Counted from the first letter of the stretch, positions 8,531 through 17,396 are shown. The stretch: DNA of 64,000 nt from an uncultured Spirochaetaceae bacterium (GCA_944390015.1 CALXOL010000005.1:1-64000), one strand, 5' to 3'. Notes: generated by a model not told the origin, from the sequence alone. A program made the numbers and translations.

Positions 8531-9781
8531 TTACTCGATAATGTCGGTTTTCATTAGAAAATCTCTTATTGAAACAATATAAACACCATTCTCATCATTA
8601 TGGGCAATTACATCATCTTCAACGATGATGATTTTTCGATAAGAATCTCTAATCAGAAGAAAAGGTCTCTCTTCCTGCGCTCGTTTTTCCAAATCTTTTA
8701 AGGACAAAGTACACTGAATATAGAAATTATTATCGTGTTTAGTTGCATAGAAATCCACTTCCAGCTGTTTTTTTGCCCTGCTTCCTTTATCATTTGTGTA
8801 GTTCATCTCCACAACGCCGACTTTTACGGAGTATCCCCTATAACGAAGCTCGTTAAAAACAATGGACTCCATGAGATGATTCAATTCAGTCTGCATGAAC
8901 CCAAGCCTAACATTTCTTAGTCCAGCATCTTCAAAATAATACTTTCTAAGAGCTCCAATGAACTTTTTACCTTTGACATCATACCTCTTTGCAGCAGTAA
9001 TAAGAAATGCATCCTCAAGATATTTGATATATCGATTTATTGTCGTATCGCTCATCTTTCTCTTCTTAACACTAGAAAAAGTATTTGCAAGTTTCTCTGT
9101 ATTGGTTAATGAACCTGTTTGAGATGCGATAACGGAAATAAGCTCCGAGAGGTTTTCTGGATTCTTAATTTTATTTCTTTCTACAATATCTTTTATATAT
9201 ACAAGTTGATAGAGATCTTGAAGAATATCTTCCTTTTCTTTTCTTGACTTCGCAAGTACAACTTGTGGAAGTCCTCCATAGGTATAATACTCTTGCCATG
9301 CCATTGACTTATCACCTTGGTATATTTCAATGAATTCAGCCCATGTAAGAGGAAGCACGTGGATTTCACGACTTCTGCCTCTGAATTCCGTAACGATATC
9401 GGAAGAGAGAAACTTAGAATTGCTACCAGTAACATAGATATCAAGATTATCATAGTGAAGCAACGAATTTAAAATATCTTCAAATTCAGGAACAAGCTGA
9501 ATCTCATCAAGAAGAATCACATATTCTTCATTATCGACGACTTTAGAAAGAATATATTCATAGAGCTTATCAGGATCCCTAAGTGTCTTGTTTTCCCTTT
9601 TGTCCAATTCGATTTGAATAATATGGTCATTCATGAGGCCTTCATTTATAAGGTATTTATAGAAAATCCTATTCAGGATGTAGGATTTTCCAACCCTTCT
9701 CAACCCTGTAATGACTTTAATAAACCCGTTTTTTCTCTGCTCTACAAGACGTTCGATATACCTACTTCTTTTTATTTCCAT
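8531..9781 (-). CDS. AAA-type ATPase with C-terminal DUF4143
   Basis: This 416-aa protein has an N-terminal AAA domain with Walker A GLRRVGKS (residues 26-33), Walker B YVILLDEIQ and a sensor-like YVTGSNSKFL. A DUF4143 region follows, with a PD-(D/E)XK nuclease-like beta core (LEVDFYATKHDNNFYIQC). Such proteins are very common and scattered in bacteria and archaea; their function is not established. ATG 9781 is preceded by AGGATG. The gene is bracketed by two near-identical palindromes (8458-8496 and 9791-9831), so it may travel as a cassette. It is distantly related to the second such protein at 17909-19285. Confidence 0.85.
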   Translation of the reverse strand: MEIKRSRYIERLVEQRKNGFIKVITGLRRVGKSYILNRIFYKYLINEGLMNDHIIQIELDKRENKTLRDPDKLYEYILSKVVDNEEYVILLDEIQLVPEFEDILNSLLHYDNLDIYVTGSNSKFLSSDIVTEFRGRSREIHVLPLTWAEFIEIYQGDKSMAWQEYYTYGGLPQVVLAKSRKEKEDILQDLYQLVYIKDIVERNKIKNPENLSELISVIASQTGSLTNTEKLANTFSSVKKRKMSDTTINRYIKYLEDAFLITAAKRYDVKGKKFIGALRKYYFEDAGLRNVRLGFMQTELNHLMESIVFNELRYRGYSVKVGVVEMNYTNDKGSRAKKQLEVDFYATKHDNNFYIQCTLSLKDLEKRAQEERPFLLIRDSYRKIIIVEDDVIAHNDENGVYIVSIRDFLMKTDIIE

Positions 9782-9790
9782 AACTTCATC

Positions 9791-9831
9791 CTATGATAAA
9801 ATTTTTCGCATTGCGAAATTTTTCATCATAG
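9791..9831. repeat. Palindromic repeat, right copy flanking the DUF4143 ATPase
   Basis: A 41-nt palindrome with 20-nt arms (17 of 20 paired) and a one-base centre. The core 9800-9824 is identical to 8466-8490. It lies just upstream of the ATPase start codon, where it could also serve as an operator. Confidence 0.75.
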
Positions 9832-9925
9832 AAAATCTTAATATAAGGGGAAAATGCAGTCAATCATGAAAAAAATTTTCGCACTTCATATAAAAATATC
9901 ATTTTAAATATCTTTCTTGTTTTAT

Positions 9926-9960
9926 GAAAAAAAAGCAAGGAGAATCACACTCTCCCTGCT
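9926..9960 (-). terminator. alaS: Intrinsic terminator of alaS
   Basis: The minus strand reads AGCAGGGAGA, a 7-nt loop and TCTCCTTGCT, followed by a run of T. The stem spans 9934-9960, 30 bp past the alaS stop. Confidence 0.85.
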
Positions 9961-9989
9961 TCTACTCTTAGCTATAATTACTGCTATCC

Positions 9990-11783
9990 TTATTTCTCTA
10001 GAACAGCTTTAATTCTCCTGACTCCTGCAGAAGAGGACTGCTCTTTAAGAATCCTGAAGTGTCCCATGTCTCCTGTGTGTGTAACATGAGGGCCTCCGCA
10101 GACCTCCTTAGAGAAATCTCCAATCGTGTAAACGGTAACTTTTTCCCCATATTTCGAGTCGAAGAATGCGATAGCTCCGCTCTCTCTTGCCTCTTCAAGA
10201 GTCATGGTCTCAACGGTTACAGGAAGATCCCTCTTTATCTGCTCGTTCACAAGATCCTCAACTTCCTTTACCTGCTCCTTCGTCATAGGTTCTGGATGAG
10301 TAAAGTCGAATCTCAGACGCTCTGCCGTGATATTACTACCCTTCTGCCCTACATGCGTTCCAAGAACCTTTCTCAAAGCCGCATGCAACAGGTGTGTAGC
10401 TGTATGAAGTGCTGTCGTCTGCTCGCTATGGTCTGCCAAGCCTCCCTTGAACTGCTGCTCCGCACCTGCGCGTGAGAGCTCCTGGTGCTTCTGGAAAGCA
10501 GCGTTAAACCCTTCGATATCCACAGTAAAGCCATTTTCTTTTGCTAGCTCCTCAGTAAGCTCGATTGGGAAGCCATAAGTATCATAAAGCTTGAATGCCA
10601 AACGACCGGAGATCACCCTACTGTTACCTTTCAGAAGATTAGGAAGCATCTTATCGAACTCCCTCTCTCCTTTTACGAGGGTATCAGAGAACTTCTCCTC
10701 TTCCTTGATAAGCTCATGATCGATGAATTCACTATGTTCCACAAGCTCAGGATAGGGGGTGCCATACTGTGCGATTACGATCTTTGAAAGCTCAGAGAGG
10801 AACGGCTTATCGATGCCAAGTTTCTTAGCATGACGAACTGCCCTTCTTATAAGACGGCGAAGAATATACCCCTGCCCGACATTGGATGGTGCGACACCTT
10901 TCTGATCCCCAAGAATGAATACGCTGGTTCTTGTATGATCGGCGATGATGCGCATGGACTTGTCATCCTCCTCGCTCTCGCCATACTTCTTAGAGCAAAG
11001 AGCTTCAATTCCCCTTAAAAGACCGGAGAAGATCTCTGTCTCATATACGCTCTTCTTTCCATTGAGGACTGCAACGGTACGCTCTATACCCATGCCTGTA
11101 TCGATGCACTTCCTCTCCATCTCATGATATGTTCCATCGGCTTCTTTCCTGTAGCCCATGAATACGTCATTCCAGATTTCAAAGTATTTTCCACATGAAC
11201 ATCCTGGTCCGCAGTCCGGTCCGCACTTCGGGCGACCTGTATCGTAGAACATCTCGCTGTCCGGTCCGCAAGGGCCTGTCTCACCTGCAGGGCCCCACCA
11301 GTTGTCTTCCCTTCCCTTGTAATAGATCCTCTCCTCTGGAATTCCGAGGCTCTTCCACTTACTGGCTGCAATCTCATCGCGGGGAACCTCGTCATCTCCA
11401 GCGAAGACAGTGACACTGATCTTCTCAGGATCAATGCCGAGAACCTTTGTAAGGAATTCATATGAGTATTCAATCGCCTCCTCTTTGAAATAATCTCCGA
11501 GTGACCAGTTTCCAAGCATCTCGAAGAATGTGAGGTGATGTGGATCTCCAACGCTGTCGATATCTCCTGTGCGGATACACTTCTGATAATCTGTAAGCCT
11601 CCTGCCCTGAGGGTGTTCGGCTCCCAGGATATATGGTACGAGAGGGTGCATTCCCGCTGTTGTAAATAGTACTGTCGGATCGTTTTCCGGAATCAAGGAG
11701 GCCCCGCTGATCTGCTTATGCCCCTTTGAAACGAAGAAATCGATATACATCTTTCTTAATTCATCTGCCGTAATGTTTTTCAT
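9990..11783 (-). CDS. alaS: Alanyl-tRNA synthetase, short form lacking C-Ala
   Basis: This 597-aa class II synthetase charges tRNA-Ala with alanine. It has the catalytic core (motif 1-3 region with TTAGMHPLVPYILG and HLTFFEMLGNWS), the tRNA recognition domain, and an editing domain with HTATHLLH and CGGPHVTHTG supplying the HxxxH and CxxxH zinc ligands. It ends at GVRRIKAVLEK, about 270 residues shorter than the E. coli enzyme: the C-terminal C-Ala oligomerisation domain is absent. Short AlaRS enzymes of this length are known from spirochaetes. No Shine-Dalgarno sequence is obvious beyond AGGA; a GATAAT lies 6 nt before ATG. Confidence 0.96.
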   Translation of the reverse strand: MKNITADELRKMYIDFFVSKGHKQISGASLIPENDPTVLFTTAGMHPLVPYILGAEHPQGRRLTDYQKCIRTGDIDSVGDPHHLTFFEMLGNWSLGDYFKEEAIEYSYEFLTKVLGIDPEKISVTVFAGDDEVPRDEIAASKWKSLGIPEERIYYKGREDNWWGPAGETGPCGPDSEMFYDTGRPKCGPDCGPGCSCGKYFEIWNDVFMGYRKEADGTYHEMERKCIDTGMGIERTVAVLNGKKSVYETEIFSGLLRGIEALCSKKYGESEEDDKSMRIIADHTRTSVFILGDQKGVAPSNVGQGYILRRLIRRAVRHAKKLGIDKPFLSELSKIVIAQYGTPYPELVEHSEFIDHELIKEEEKFSDTLVKGEREFDKMLPNLLKGNSRVISGRLAFKLYDTYGFPIELTEELAKENGFTVDIEGFNAAFQKHQELSRAGAEQQFKGGLADHSEQTTALHTATHLLHAALRKVLGTHVGQKGSNITAERLRFDFTHPEPMTKEQVKEVEDLVNEQIKRDLPVTVETMTLEEARESGAIAFFDSKYGEKVTVYTIGDFSKEVCGGPHVTHTGDMGHFRILKEQSSSAGVRRIKAVLEK

Positions 11784-11821
11784 AGCTTGATTATCCTAAT
11801 ATTTTGTATTCCATTGGTCAA

Positions 11822-12724
11822 TTAGAAAAGGTCTGGAGTAAGGCTTAAGTCCGTCTTAATGCGCCCTTGGCTTTTTTTCTTACTTAAGAGCTTTTTCAAA
11901 TCCCTCTCATCCCTGTATTCAAGAGCACCATGGGCTATCCTCTCTGTTATAAAAGAATACCCCGGCCTTCCCTCTTTCCTTGAAGAGACCATCTTGCGGA
12001 CAGAATCCCCTGCTCCATCAAAGATTCTCCAGGATGGCCCCCCATCCTTCTCTTCTATAAGCAGAACGGCATCAGAGAGTGCTGAGATGGCACGGTTTCT
12101 TATCACCTGATGCCATTTATCCTCTTTTCTGGAGGGGCCGGTCGCACTTATTATCAGGCCTCCACGCTTATAAATGTCCACCATCTGGTTCTTAAGACGT
12201 TCATTTGGAGCCTTAGTGACAAAAGAGGAAGAGAATGCAATTACATTCCCGCTATCCTTAATCGTATCTGCAATCATGATGCTTGAAATACCCAGTCTCA
12301 GCGGTGTGAGGAGCACAAGCTTGTTTGAGTTAATGAATCTTGATGCCTCCATGGCGATCGAGGAGCTTTCCTCATCAGGGCTGAGACTTCCAATGACTGC
12401 TAGATTCTCTTTTTCAAGGAGCCTGAGATTGCCAAGTGCATATAAAAACGGAGTCGGATACTCACTTTCCAGTATCTCTTTAGGGAAAAGGGGATTTCTA
12501 TCATCGATTATCTCGAATGAGCCCCGAATCCTCTGATAGGAGTCGCGAATACTTCTCCAGAGATAGTCCACATCCTCTTCCCTTTTTCCGATCATTTTAG
12601 AAAGTACCGATGCATAGGATGGAAGCGGATATGAGACATCAGTCTCTTTTCTAAGTATGGTATATATCTCGTAGGCTTTCCTATAGTCCTCTCCAGTCAA
12701 GCTCAGGATGGTCTCAAAGCCCAT
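11822..12724 (-). CDS. DprA/Smf-like Rossmann-fold protein (divergent)
   Basis: This protein of about 300 aa resembles DprA: a helical N-terminus, then YPTPFLYALGNLRLL and AVIGSLSPDEESS, which align with the YPxxL and AIVGSR motifs of the family, and a later segment GGLIISATG like the DprA GGLxxSE turn. DprA loads RecA on incoming single-stranded DNA during transformation. The nucleotide-binding signature here is degenerate, so the role may differ. ATG 12724 has AAGAGAG upstream and lies 8 bp after the panE stop. A longer start at 12751 would overlap panE by 20 bp. It is probably co-transcribed with panE. Confidence 0.6.
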   Translation of the reverse strand: MGFETILSLTGEDYRKAYEIYTILRKETDVSYPLPSYASVLSKMIGKREEDVDYLWRSIRDSYQRIRGSFEIIDDRNPLFPKEILESEYPTPFLYALGNLRLLEKENLAVIGSLSPDEESSSIAMEASRFINSNKLVLLTPLRLGISSIMIADTIKDSGNVIAFSSSFVTKAPNERLKNQMVDIYKRGGLIISATGPSRKEDKWHQVIRNRAISALSDAVLLIEEKDGGPSWRIFDGAGDSVRKMVSSRKEGRPGYSFITERIAHGALEYRDERDLKKLLSKKKSQGRIKTDLSLTPDLF

Positions 12725-12731
12725 GCTCTCT

Positions 12732-13634
12732 TCAACGTTTAGCAAGCACAAGCCTCCTTGCCTCTAAAAGTATGTATATAAGATCGAGATTCGGAGATGG
12801 GATGGAATGCTGATGGGCCAGACGGGAAAGCGTTCCGGCAAAATAATCGTTCTCACTTTCCCTACCTGATTCAACATCCTGAAGCATGCTCGTCTTACCA
12901 TGGTCACGTAGCGATGTAACCCTTTTTATCATTCGCTCTATGTCATCCTGTGTGATTTTAACCCCTTCAGCTTCAGCCACGCTCTGAACTTCCTTTGCTA
13001 TGACCCTCACAGCCCTTATGAACTGGGAATTATCACAAATTGAGTAATAATCGGCATCCAGTATTGCGGAAAGAGTATTAAAACATGTGTTGAGCATGAA
13101 CTTCCACCACTTCTCATGCATGATGTCATCGGGAATCTCATAGCGCTGGCCTGCCTTATCGAAGAGATCCTTTATCATGAGGATCCTCTCACTCTTTGCT
13201 CCGCTCTTCTCTCCAAAGAGTATGTTCCCCCCATTTGAGAAACAGACGGTCTCTATTCCATTATGATTGCTTGAAAGATCCGTTATGAATGAATATATGA
13301 CCTTATCGGAACCGAAACGCTCAGAGAGCACACGCTCAGCATCTATCCCGTTTAAAAGACTCATTATGGTTGTCCCATCCTTCACAAACGGTTCTATCTG
13401 GTCCAAAGCCTGGTACAGATTGAAATTCTTTACTGCGACTATGACAAGATCCGCCTTTGTGGCATCCGCCGTTCCTTCCATTCTGAAAATATGCTTTTTA
13501 GAATTTATAAACACGCCGGAGGAATACTTTTTCCTCCTTTGCTCATCTACAATCAAGGCAAAATCAGAGACAGGCTCAAGCTTCTGAGCCACTACCGCAC
13601 CTACTGCACCGCAACCTATTAAACGAACAACCAT
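12732..13634 (-). CDS. panE: 2-dehydropantoate 2-reductase
   Basis: This 300-aa PanE/ApbA-family protein reduces ketopantoate to pantoate with NADPH in coenzyme A synthesis. The N-terminal dinucleotide fold starts LIGCGAVGAVVAQKL (GxGxxG). VAVKNFNLYQAL carries the conserved VK..D/N region, and the C-terminal helical domain has EKWWKFMLNTCFNTLSAIL with the catalytic Lys region and the conserved N. Start at ATG 13634 (MVVRLIGCG), 7 nt after a perfect TATAAT with no Shine-Dalgarno sequence, so the transcript is probably leaderless. A longer frame to 13685 adds an unlikely N-terminus. Confidence 0.85.
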   Translation of the reverse strand: MVVRLIGCGAVGAVVAQKLEPVSDFALIVDEQRRKKYSSGVFINSKKHIFRMEGTADATKADLVIVAVKNFNLYQALDQIEPFVKDGTTIMSLLNGIDAERVLSERFGSDKVIYSFITDLSSNHNGIETVCFSNGGNILFGEKSGAKSERILMIKDLFDKAGQRYEIPDDIMHEKWWKFMLNTCFNTLSAILDADYYSICDNSQFIRAVRVIAKEVQSVAEAEGVKITQDDIERMIKRVTSLRDHGKTSMLQDVESGRESENDYFAGTLSRLAHQHSIPSPNLDLIYILLEARRLVLAKR

Positions 13635-13641
13635 AAAACAG

Positions 13642-13647
13642 ATTATA
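13642..13647 (-). promoter_or_regulatory. -10 element of panE (leaderless)
   Basis: A perfect TATAAT on the minus strand ends 7 nt before the panE ATG (13634). No clear -35 and no Shine-Dalgarno sequence were seen. Confidence 0.55.
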
Positions 13648-13741
13648 ACCGCCTGAAAAAAGTAAGGAAAGGGATGTTTTCCCACAATTTGTGAAGATTA
13701 CTCCTAGAATTTTTTCAGCTTAAAGGTCTACTATACTTGGC

Positions 13742-14632
13742 ATGAGAGAGAGAAACGCAGTTCTTCTATTACTTTTAACATCATTCATCTGGGGCCTTAG
13801 CTTCGTAGCCCAGAGCGTATCGACAGAGAGCATTGGCGCATTCACCTTCAATGGAATAAGGATGGTCCTAGGCGCTATCGTCCTTATCCCTGTTGCCTTT
13901 AAGACCCTTAAAATCCATGTAAAAGATAAAGCGTACATGAAAAGAACTATAAAGGGAGGACTTTTAATGGGTCTCTTTCTCGCAGCAGCTTCCATGACGC
14001 AACAGATCGGAATAGAGACGACCGATGCTGGAAAAGCCGCTTTCATGACAAGCCTCTACATGATCATCGTGCCTTTCATTTCCCGTATATTCGGAAAGAA
14101 GATAGAGAAGAAAATCTGGGTATGCGCACTTATCGCCCTGGCTGGAATGTACATGCTATGCCTTTCTGGTGGTATGAGCATATCCCGTGGAGATCTATAT
14201 CTCTTTGCATGCGCCATACTTTTTTCCTGTCACATACTTGTAATAGAGAAGGTTTCAAAAGATTCTGATGGCGTGGAGCTGTCGATGTTCCAGTTCTTTT
14301 TCGGTGGCCTGATGTGCCTCATCGGCATGCTGATTTTTGAACGCCCTGATTTATCCAGCATAAAAGAAGCCTCTCTCCCCCTTGCATATGCGGGATTCCT
14401 CTCCTGCGGAGTTGCATACACACTTCAGACCGTCGCACAGAAATATGTGCAGGCATCAAAAGCGACCCTCGCACTCTCGCTTGAGAGCGTATGGGCCGCA
14501 ATCGGAGGGGCTTTAATACTTTCCGAACGTCTAAGTCTCAATGAGCTTATCGGATGCGCGCTTGTATTCCTGGCTGTTCTCCTTGCTCAAATCGACATCA
14601 GGCGTCCTAATACCTCTTCTCAATCAGATTAG
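13742..14632 (+). CDS. EamA-family (DMT superfamily) transporter
   Basis: This 296-aa inner-membrane protein has ten predicted transmembrane helices as two EamA repeats (about residues 5-140 and 150-290). It has the typical N-terminal LLLLTSFIWGLSFVAQ and the second-repeat end SLESVWAAIGGALILSERLS. Substrates of this family range from amino acids to nucleotides; none can be inferred here. A TATACT box lies only 4 nt before ATG 13742 and no Shine-Dalgarno sequence is visible, so the start or mRNA end may be unusual. Its 3' end overlaps the ECF S-component gene by 26 bp tail to tail. Confidence 0.88.
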   Translation: MRERNAVLLLLLTSFIWGLSFVAQSVSTESIGAFTFNGIRMVLGAIVLIPVAFKTLKIHVKDKAYMKRTIKGGLLMGLFLAAASMTQQIGIETTDAGKAAFMTSLYMIIVPFISRIFGKKIEKKIWVCALIALAGMYMLCLSGGMSISRGDLYLFACAILFSCHILVIEKVSKDSDGVELSMFQFFFGGLMCLIGMLIFERPDLSSIKEASLPLAYAGFLSCGVAYTLQTVAQKYVQASKATLALSLESVWAAIGGALILSERLSLNELIGCALVFLAVLLAQIDIRRPNTSSQSD

Positions 14633-15134
14633 CTTTCTCAAGAGCAAATACTATTGCAGGAATAACGGCTAGCTGGATTATGATTGCAGGCCATGTGGAC
14701 ACAAAATAAGATGCCAGCCATGCATTGAATGAGTATGAACCGGATGAGAAGAAGAGTGCTCTGCAAACTCCTGCCACTATTCTACCTGCAACCATGCTCA
14801 GCAGAAGGGATATGTAAAGATCCGCCATGTAGTTATACGTATGTACAAGACGCATGAGAAGGCCTGCGAAGAATGCATAGGAAGCAAGTTCTATCATCAT
14901 CTGAGGCATATATGAGAATGCAGGCATACCTGTAAGTATTGAAGAAAGAAACGGCCCAAGCAAACCTACGATGAGGCCATAGAGGGGTCCTATCGTAAGG
15001 CCTGCTATAAATGCCGGGATATGCATCGGAGAGATCAGTACTCCGGCATTAGGAATGGCATGAAAAGCCATTGGAAGAACGACACAGAGCGCAGAAAGAG
15101 CTGCACTGATTATGATTTTCTTAACATTAGTCAT
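14607..15134 (-). CDS. ECF transporter S component (substrate-binding membrane subunit)
   Basis: This 175-aa membrane protein has about six transmembrane helices, with AFHAIPNAGVLISPMHIPAF and GLTIGPLYGLIVGLLGPFLS patterns typical of vitamin-specific S components. It should bind the vitamin and work with the EcfT-EcfA1-EcfA2 module encoded just upstream. The specific vitamin cannot be deduced by eye. ATG 15134 is preceded by GGAGGTATAAATTG and overlaps the EcfT stop (TGATG), indicating translational coupling; the TTG at 15137 is an unlikely start. It is the last gene of a four-gene ECF operon on the minus strand. Confidence 0.8.
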   Translation of the reverse strand: MTNVKKIIISAALSALCVVLPMAFHAIPNAGVLISPMHIPAFIAGLTIGPLYGLIVGLLGPFLSSILTGMPAFSYMPQMMIELASYAFFAGLLMRLVHTYNYMADLYISLLLSMVAGRIVAGVCRALFFSSGSYSFNAWLASYFVSTWPAIIIQLAVIPAIVFALEKANLIEKRY

Positions 15135-15877
15135 CAATTTATACCTCCTGAGACCAATAAAGCAAAAAAAGACAATATAAAAAGAACCGTAATGATTTCC
15201 CTGATACCCATTTTCAAATATTCCTTCTTGAATCTCATCTTGGCACTATAACCACGGGACTCAAGAGCAAACGAAAGCTCATCAGCTCTTTTAAACGCCA
15301 TAAGGAAAAGAGGTATCACAATGGCCTTGTAATCTAGGATCCTATCTTTGAACGTATCAGCAATACCGATACGCCTGAGCTTACGAATCCTTCCAAGGCG
15401 CTCACTCTCACCGATGAACTCATCAATGAGGATTAAAGAAATGGAAATTGAAGAAGATATCATATCGACGGGCACGAATAACAGTTTCAATGGGAATAAC
15501 AATATGTATAGGCTATCGTTTATCTCGCTGATAGCCGATCCTGATGTGTAGAGGTATGCTATGAGCGTGATAAGTGAAACCCTGTAGACTATCAAGAAAG
15601 CGTTCATGATTCCCTCTTTAGAGATGCGGAATATGAAGAAGGATAAAAGCGTGCCTTCCTCAGAAAAAAGCATATTCAAAAGGAATATGAAGAGAAGGAA
15701 ATAACGAAGTTTGAAAAGTGGCAAGAAGAGTTCTTTCAATCCAGCTTTGGAAAGCAAAAGAGAAATGAAAACTATGGCTAGAACGATGAGATTCGAGAAA
15801 GTCGAATCTGCAATGAATACGCTCAACACCAGGAAAATGAAGAATATAAGACGATAAAAAGGAGAGATCCTATCCAT
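15134..15877 (-). CDS. ecfT: ECF transporter transmembrane T component (EcfT)
   Basis: This 247-aa hydrophobic protein has about five transmembrane segments and the cytoplasmic coupling helix region EFIGESERLGRIRKLRRIG. The segment FKRADELSFALESRGYSAKM contains the conserved A-R-G coupling motif (SRG) that contacts the ATPases. It links ATP hydrolysis to movement of the S component. It overlaps ecfA upstream by 8 bp and the S gene by 1 nt. The start at 15877 has GGAGAAGAA before ATG. Confidence 0.85.
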   Translation of the reverse strand: MDRISPFYRLIFFIFLVLSVFIADSTFSNLIVLAIVFISLLLSKAGLKELFLPLFKLRYFLLFIFLLNMLFSEEGTLLSFFIFRISKEGIMNAFLIVYRVSLITLIAYLYTSGSAISEINDSLYILLFPLKLLFVPVDMISSSISISLILIDEFIGESERLGRIRKLRRIGIADTFKDRILDYKAIVIPLFLMAFKRADELSFALESRGYSAKMRFKKEYLKMGIREIITVLFILSFFALLVSGGIN

Positions 15878-16595
15878 TTCTTCTCCTTTCGATAAGCTCT
15901 GACATAGAGAGAATTGGCATGCTGAAGAGCTCCATCGATTTTAGATACGTGAAGGATTTCTCCACAAAGTCTTTTTCCATTGCCAAAGAGGGAGAGCCGG
16001 AGAATTCCTTTTGACCGTTCCTCATTACAATTACCTCATCTGCAAGATCGAGAATTGAAGGATCATGTGTGATTAAGATGACACCCTTTTTCTCTTTGTG
16101 CAAAATGACAAGAAGATTTCTCAGCGTCTTATAACCCTTATAATCCAGACCGGATAAGCTCTCATCAAGAAGCAGGAAATCCGGATCTGAGGCAAGGGCA
16201 AGGGCTATGGATAGAAGTCTCTTCTCCCCTCCAGATAGTGAAAATGGTGATTTAAAAAGGAATTCTTGAGAAAGGGAGAGAGATGAAAGAAGCTTTTGTG
16301 CAATCTCCTTCAGCTCATCTTTTCTTTTACCTCTGAGCGAATATGAAAACTCATCTAGCACTGTAGGAAGGAAGAAGGAATCATCACTCTCCTGCGGAGC
16401 ATAAGAAATCCTTGCAGAACTAACAAGCTCACCACTATCGGGTATGGTCATGCCCGATATCACATCAAGTAATGTCGTCTTTCCCGCACCGTTTTCCCCC
16501 ATGACCATGATAGTCCTTCCCTTTTCAAACCTATGGGAGAAGGGGCCGAAAGTAAAAGATCCACGGCGTGCGATGACACTCTTAAGCTCGATCAT
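15870..16595 (-). CDS. ECF transporter ATPase (second of pair)
   Basis: This 241-aa ABC ATPase has Walker A GENGAGKTT, Q-loop YAPQESDD, signature LSGGEKRLLSIALAL, Walker B DFLLLDESLSGLD and switch His in LITHDPSIL. It pairs with the ATPase encoded by 16582-17346 to energise the ECF module. ATG 16595 is preceded by GGAGGGG and the gene overlaps the preceding ATPase gene by 14 bp. The N-terminal beta-strand region is short and divergent (MIELKSVIARRGSFTFGPFS). Confidence 0.88.
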   Translation of the reverse strand: MIELKSVIARRGSFTFGPFSHRFEKGRTIMVMGENGAGKTTLLDVISGMTIPDSGELVSSARISYAPQESDDSFFLPTVLDEFSYSLRGKRKDELKEIAQKLLSSLSLSQEFLFKSPFSLSGGEKRLLSIALALASDPDFLLLDESLSGLDYKGYKTLRNLLVILHKEKKGVILITHDPSILDLADEVIVMRNGQKEFSGSPSLAMEKDFVEKSFTYLKSMELFSMPILSMSELIERRRNG

Positions 16596-17346
16596 TTTCC
16601 CCTCCTGTCATGAAGGAATAAAAGGTGCTATCAAGAGGACGGACATCTGAGGAGATTAAAAGAGGCACATCACTGAGCACAGCATTGCTTTTGCCTTCTT
16701 TTATCATCCTACCATCTTTTAAGAGGATGATTCTATCTGAGGAAGAGGCAGCTTTCGCATCATGGGTGACGCTTATTATCCCCTTCCCTTTTCTTCTCTT
16801 TTCTTCAAGGATAGAAGCTAGAAGCTCTCTGGATATCCTATCGAGGAATGCAAAAGCCTCATCAAGAATAATGATGTCGGGATCTGTGACAAATACTGAG
16901 GCCAGCATCAGACGCTGTTTCTCCCCTCCTGAGAGTTTTTTCAGCTCAAAGGCCTCATACTCAGAGAGATTGAAAAGCTCTAAGGCGGAAATGGCTCTCT
17001 CATAGGCTTCATCTTTTGGCGTATTGAAATTCAGAGGGGCGAACATCACCTCATCAATGACCTTTTTTGATATGAATGAGGATTCGGGGCGTTGAAACAC
17101 AAGCCCTATGTTCCGACGTATCTTGCTCACATCATTTTTACTCCCGCCATCATATCCAAGTATATTTAGCCTACCGCTTTTATAAGGGAGGATGAGGTCA
17201 AGAATTTTAAGCAACGTACTCTTTCCAGAGCCGTTAGCGCCCAGTATGGATATGTACTCCCCCCTATCAAGGGTGAATGAGATGTCGGATAAAACATCAC
17301 GCCTTCCGTCATATGAGAAGGAAAGGCCATCAGCTTCTATTAACAG
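16582..17346 (-). CDS. ECF transporter ATPase (first of pair), probable CTG start
   Basis: The conserved frame contains the full Walker A GANGSGKST, Q-loop LVFQRPESS, signature LSGGEKQRLML, Walker B DIIILDEAFAFLD and SVTHDAK. The first conventional start codon in frame (TTG at 17214) cuts the protein inside Walker A. Upstream the frame stays open and encodes IEADGLSFSYDGRRDVLSDI, the normal N-terminal strand. Between the in-frame TGA and this segment there is no ATG, GTG or TTG; CTG at 17346, preceded by AGGAAAGGGG, is the best candidate, giving 254 aa. A hairpin (ATAATCAG/CTGATTAT, 5-nt loop) lies just upstream. Confidence 0.8.
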   Translation of the reverse strand: MLIEADGLSFSYDGRRDVLSDISFTLDRGEYISILGANGSGKSTLLKILDLILPYKSGRLNILGYDGGSKNDVSKIRRNIGLVFQRPESSFISKKVIDEVMFAPLNFNTPKDEAYERAISALELFNLSEYEAFELKKLSGGEKQRLMLASVFVTDPDIIILDEAFAFLDRISRELLASILEEKRRKGKGIISVTHDAKAASSSDRIILLKDGRMIKEGKSNAVLSDVPLLISSDVRPLDSTFYSFMTGGENDRA

Positions 17347-17364
17347 AAAATCCCCTTTCCTCAG

Positions 17365-17396
17365 CTTCTGCCAAAGATAATCAGCTCATCTGATTA
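17365..17396 (-). promoter_or_regulatory. Hairpin in the leader of the ECF operon
   Basis: On the minus strand ATAATCAG, loop ATGAG, CTGATTAT forms an 8-bp stem about 20 nt upstream of the predicted ribosome-binding site of the CTG-initiated ATPase gene. It lacks a U-tract, so it is not a standard terminator. I could not match it to a known riboswitch class. Confidence 0.4.
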
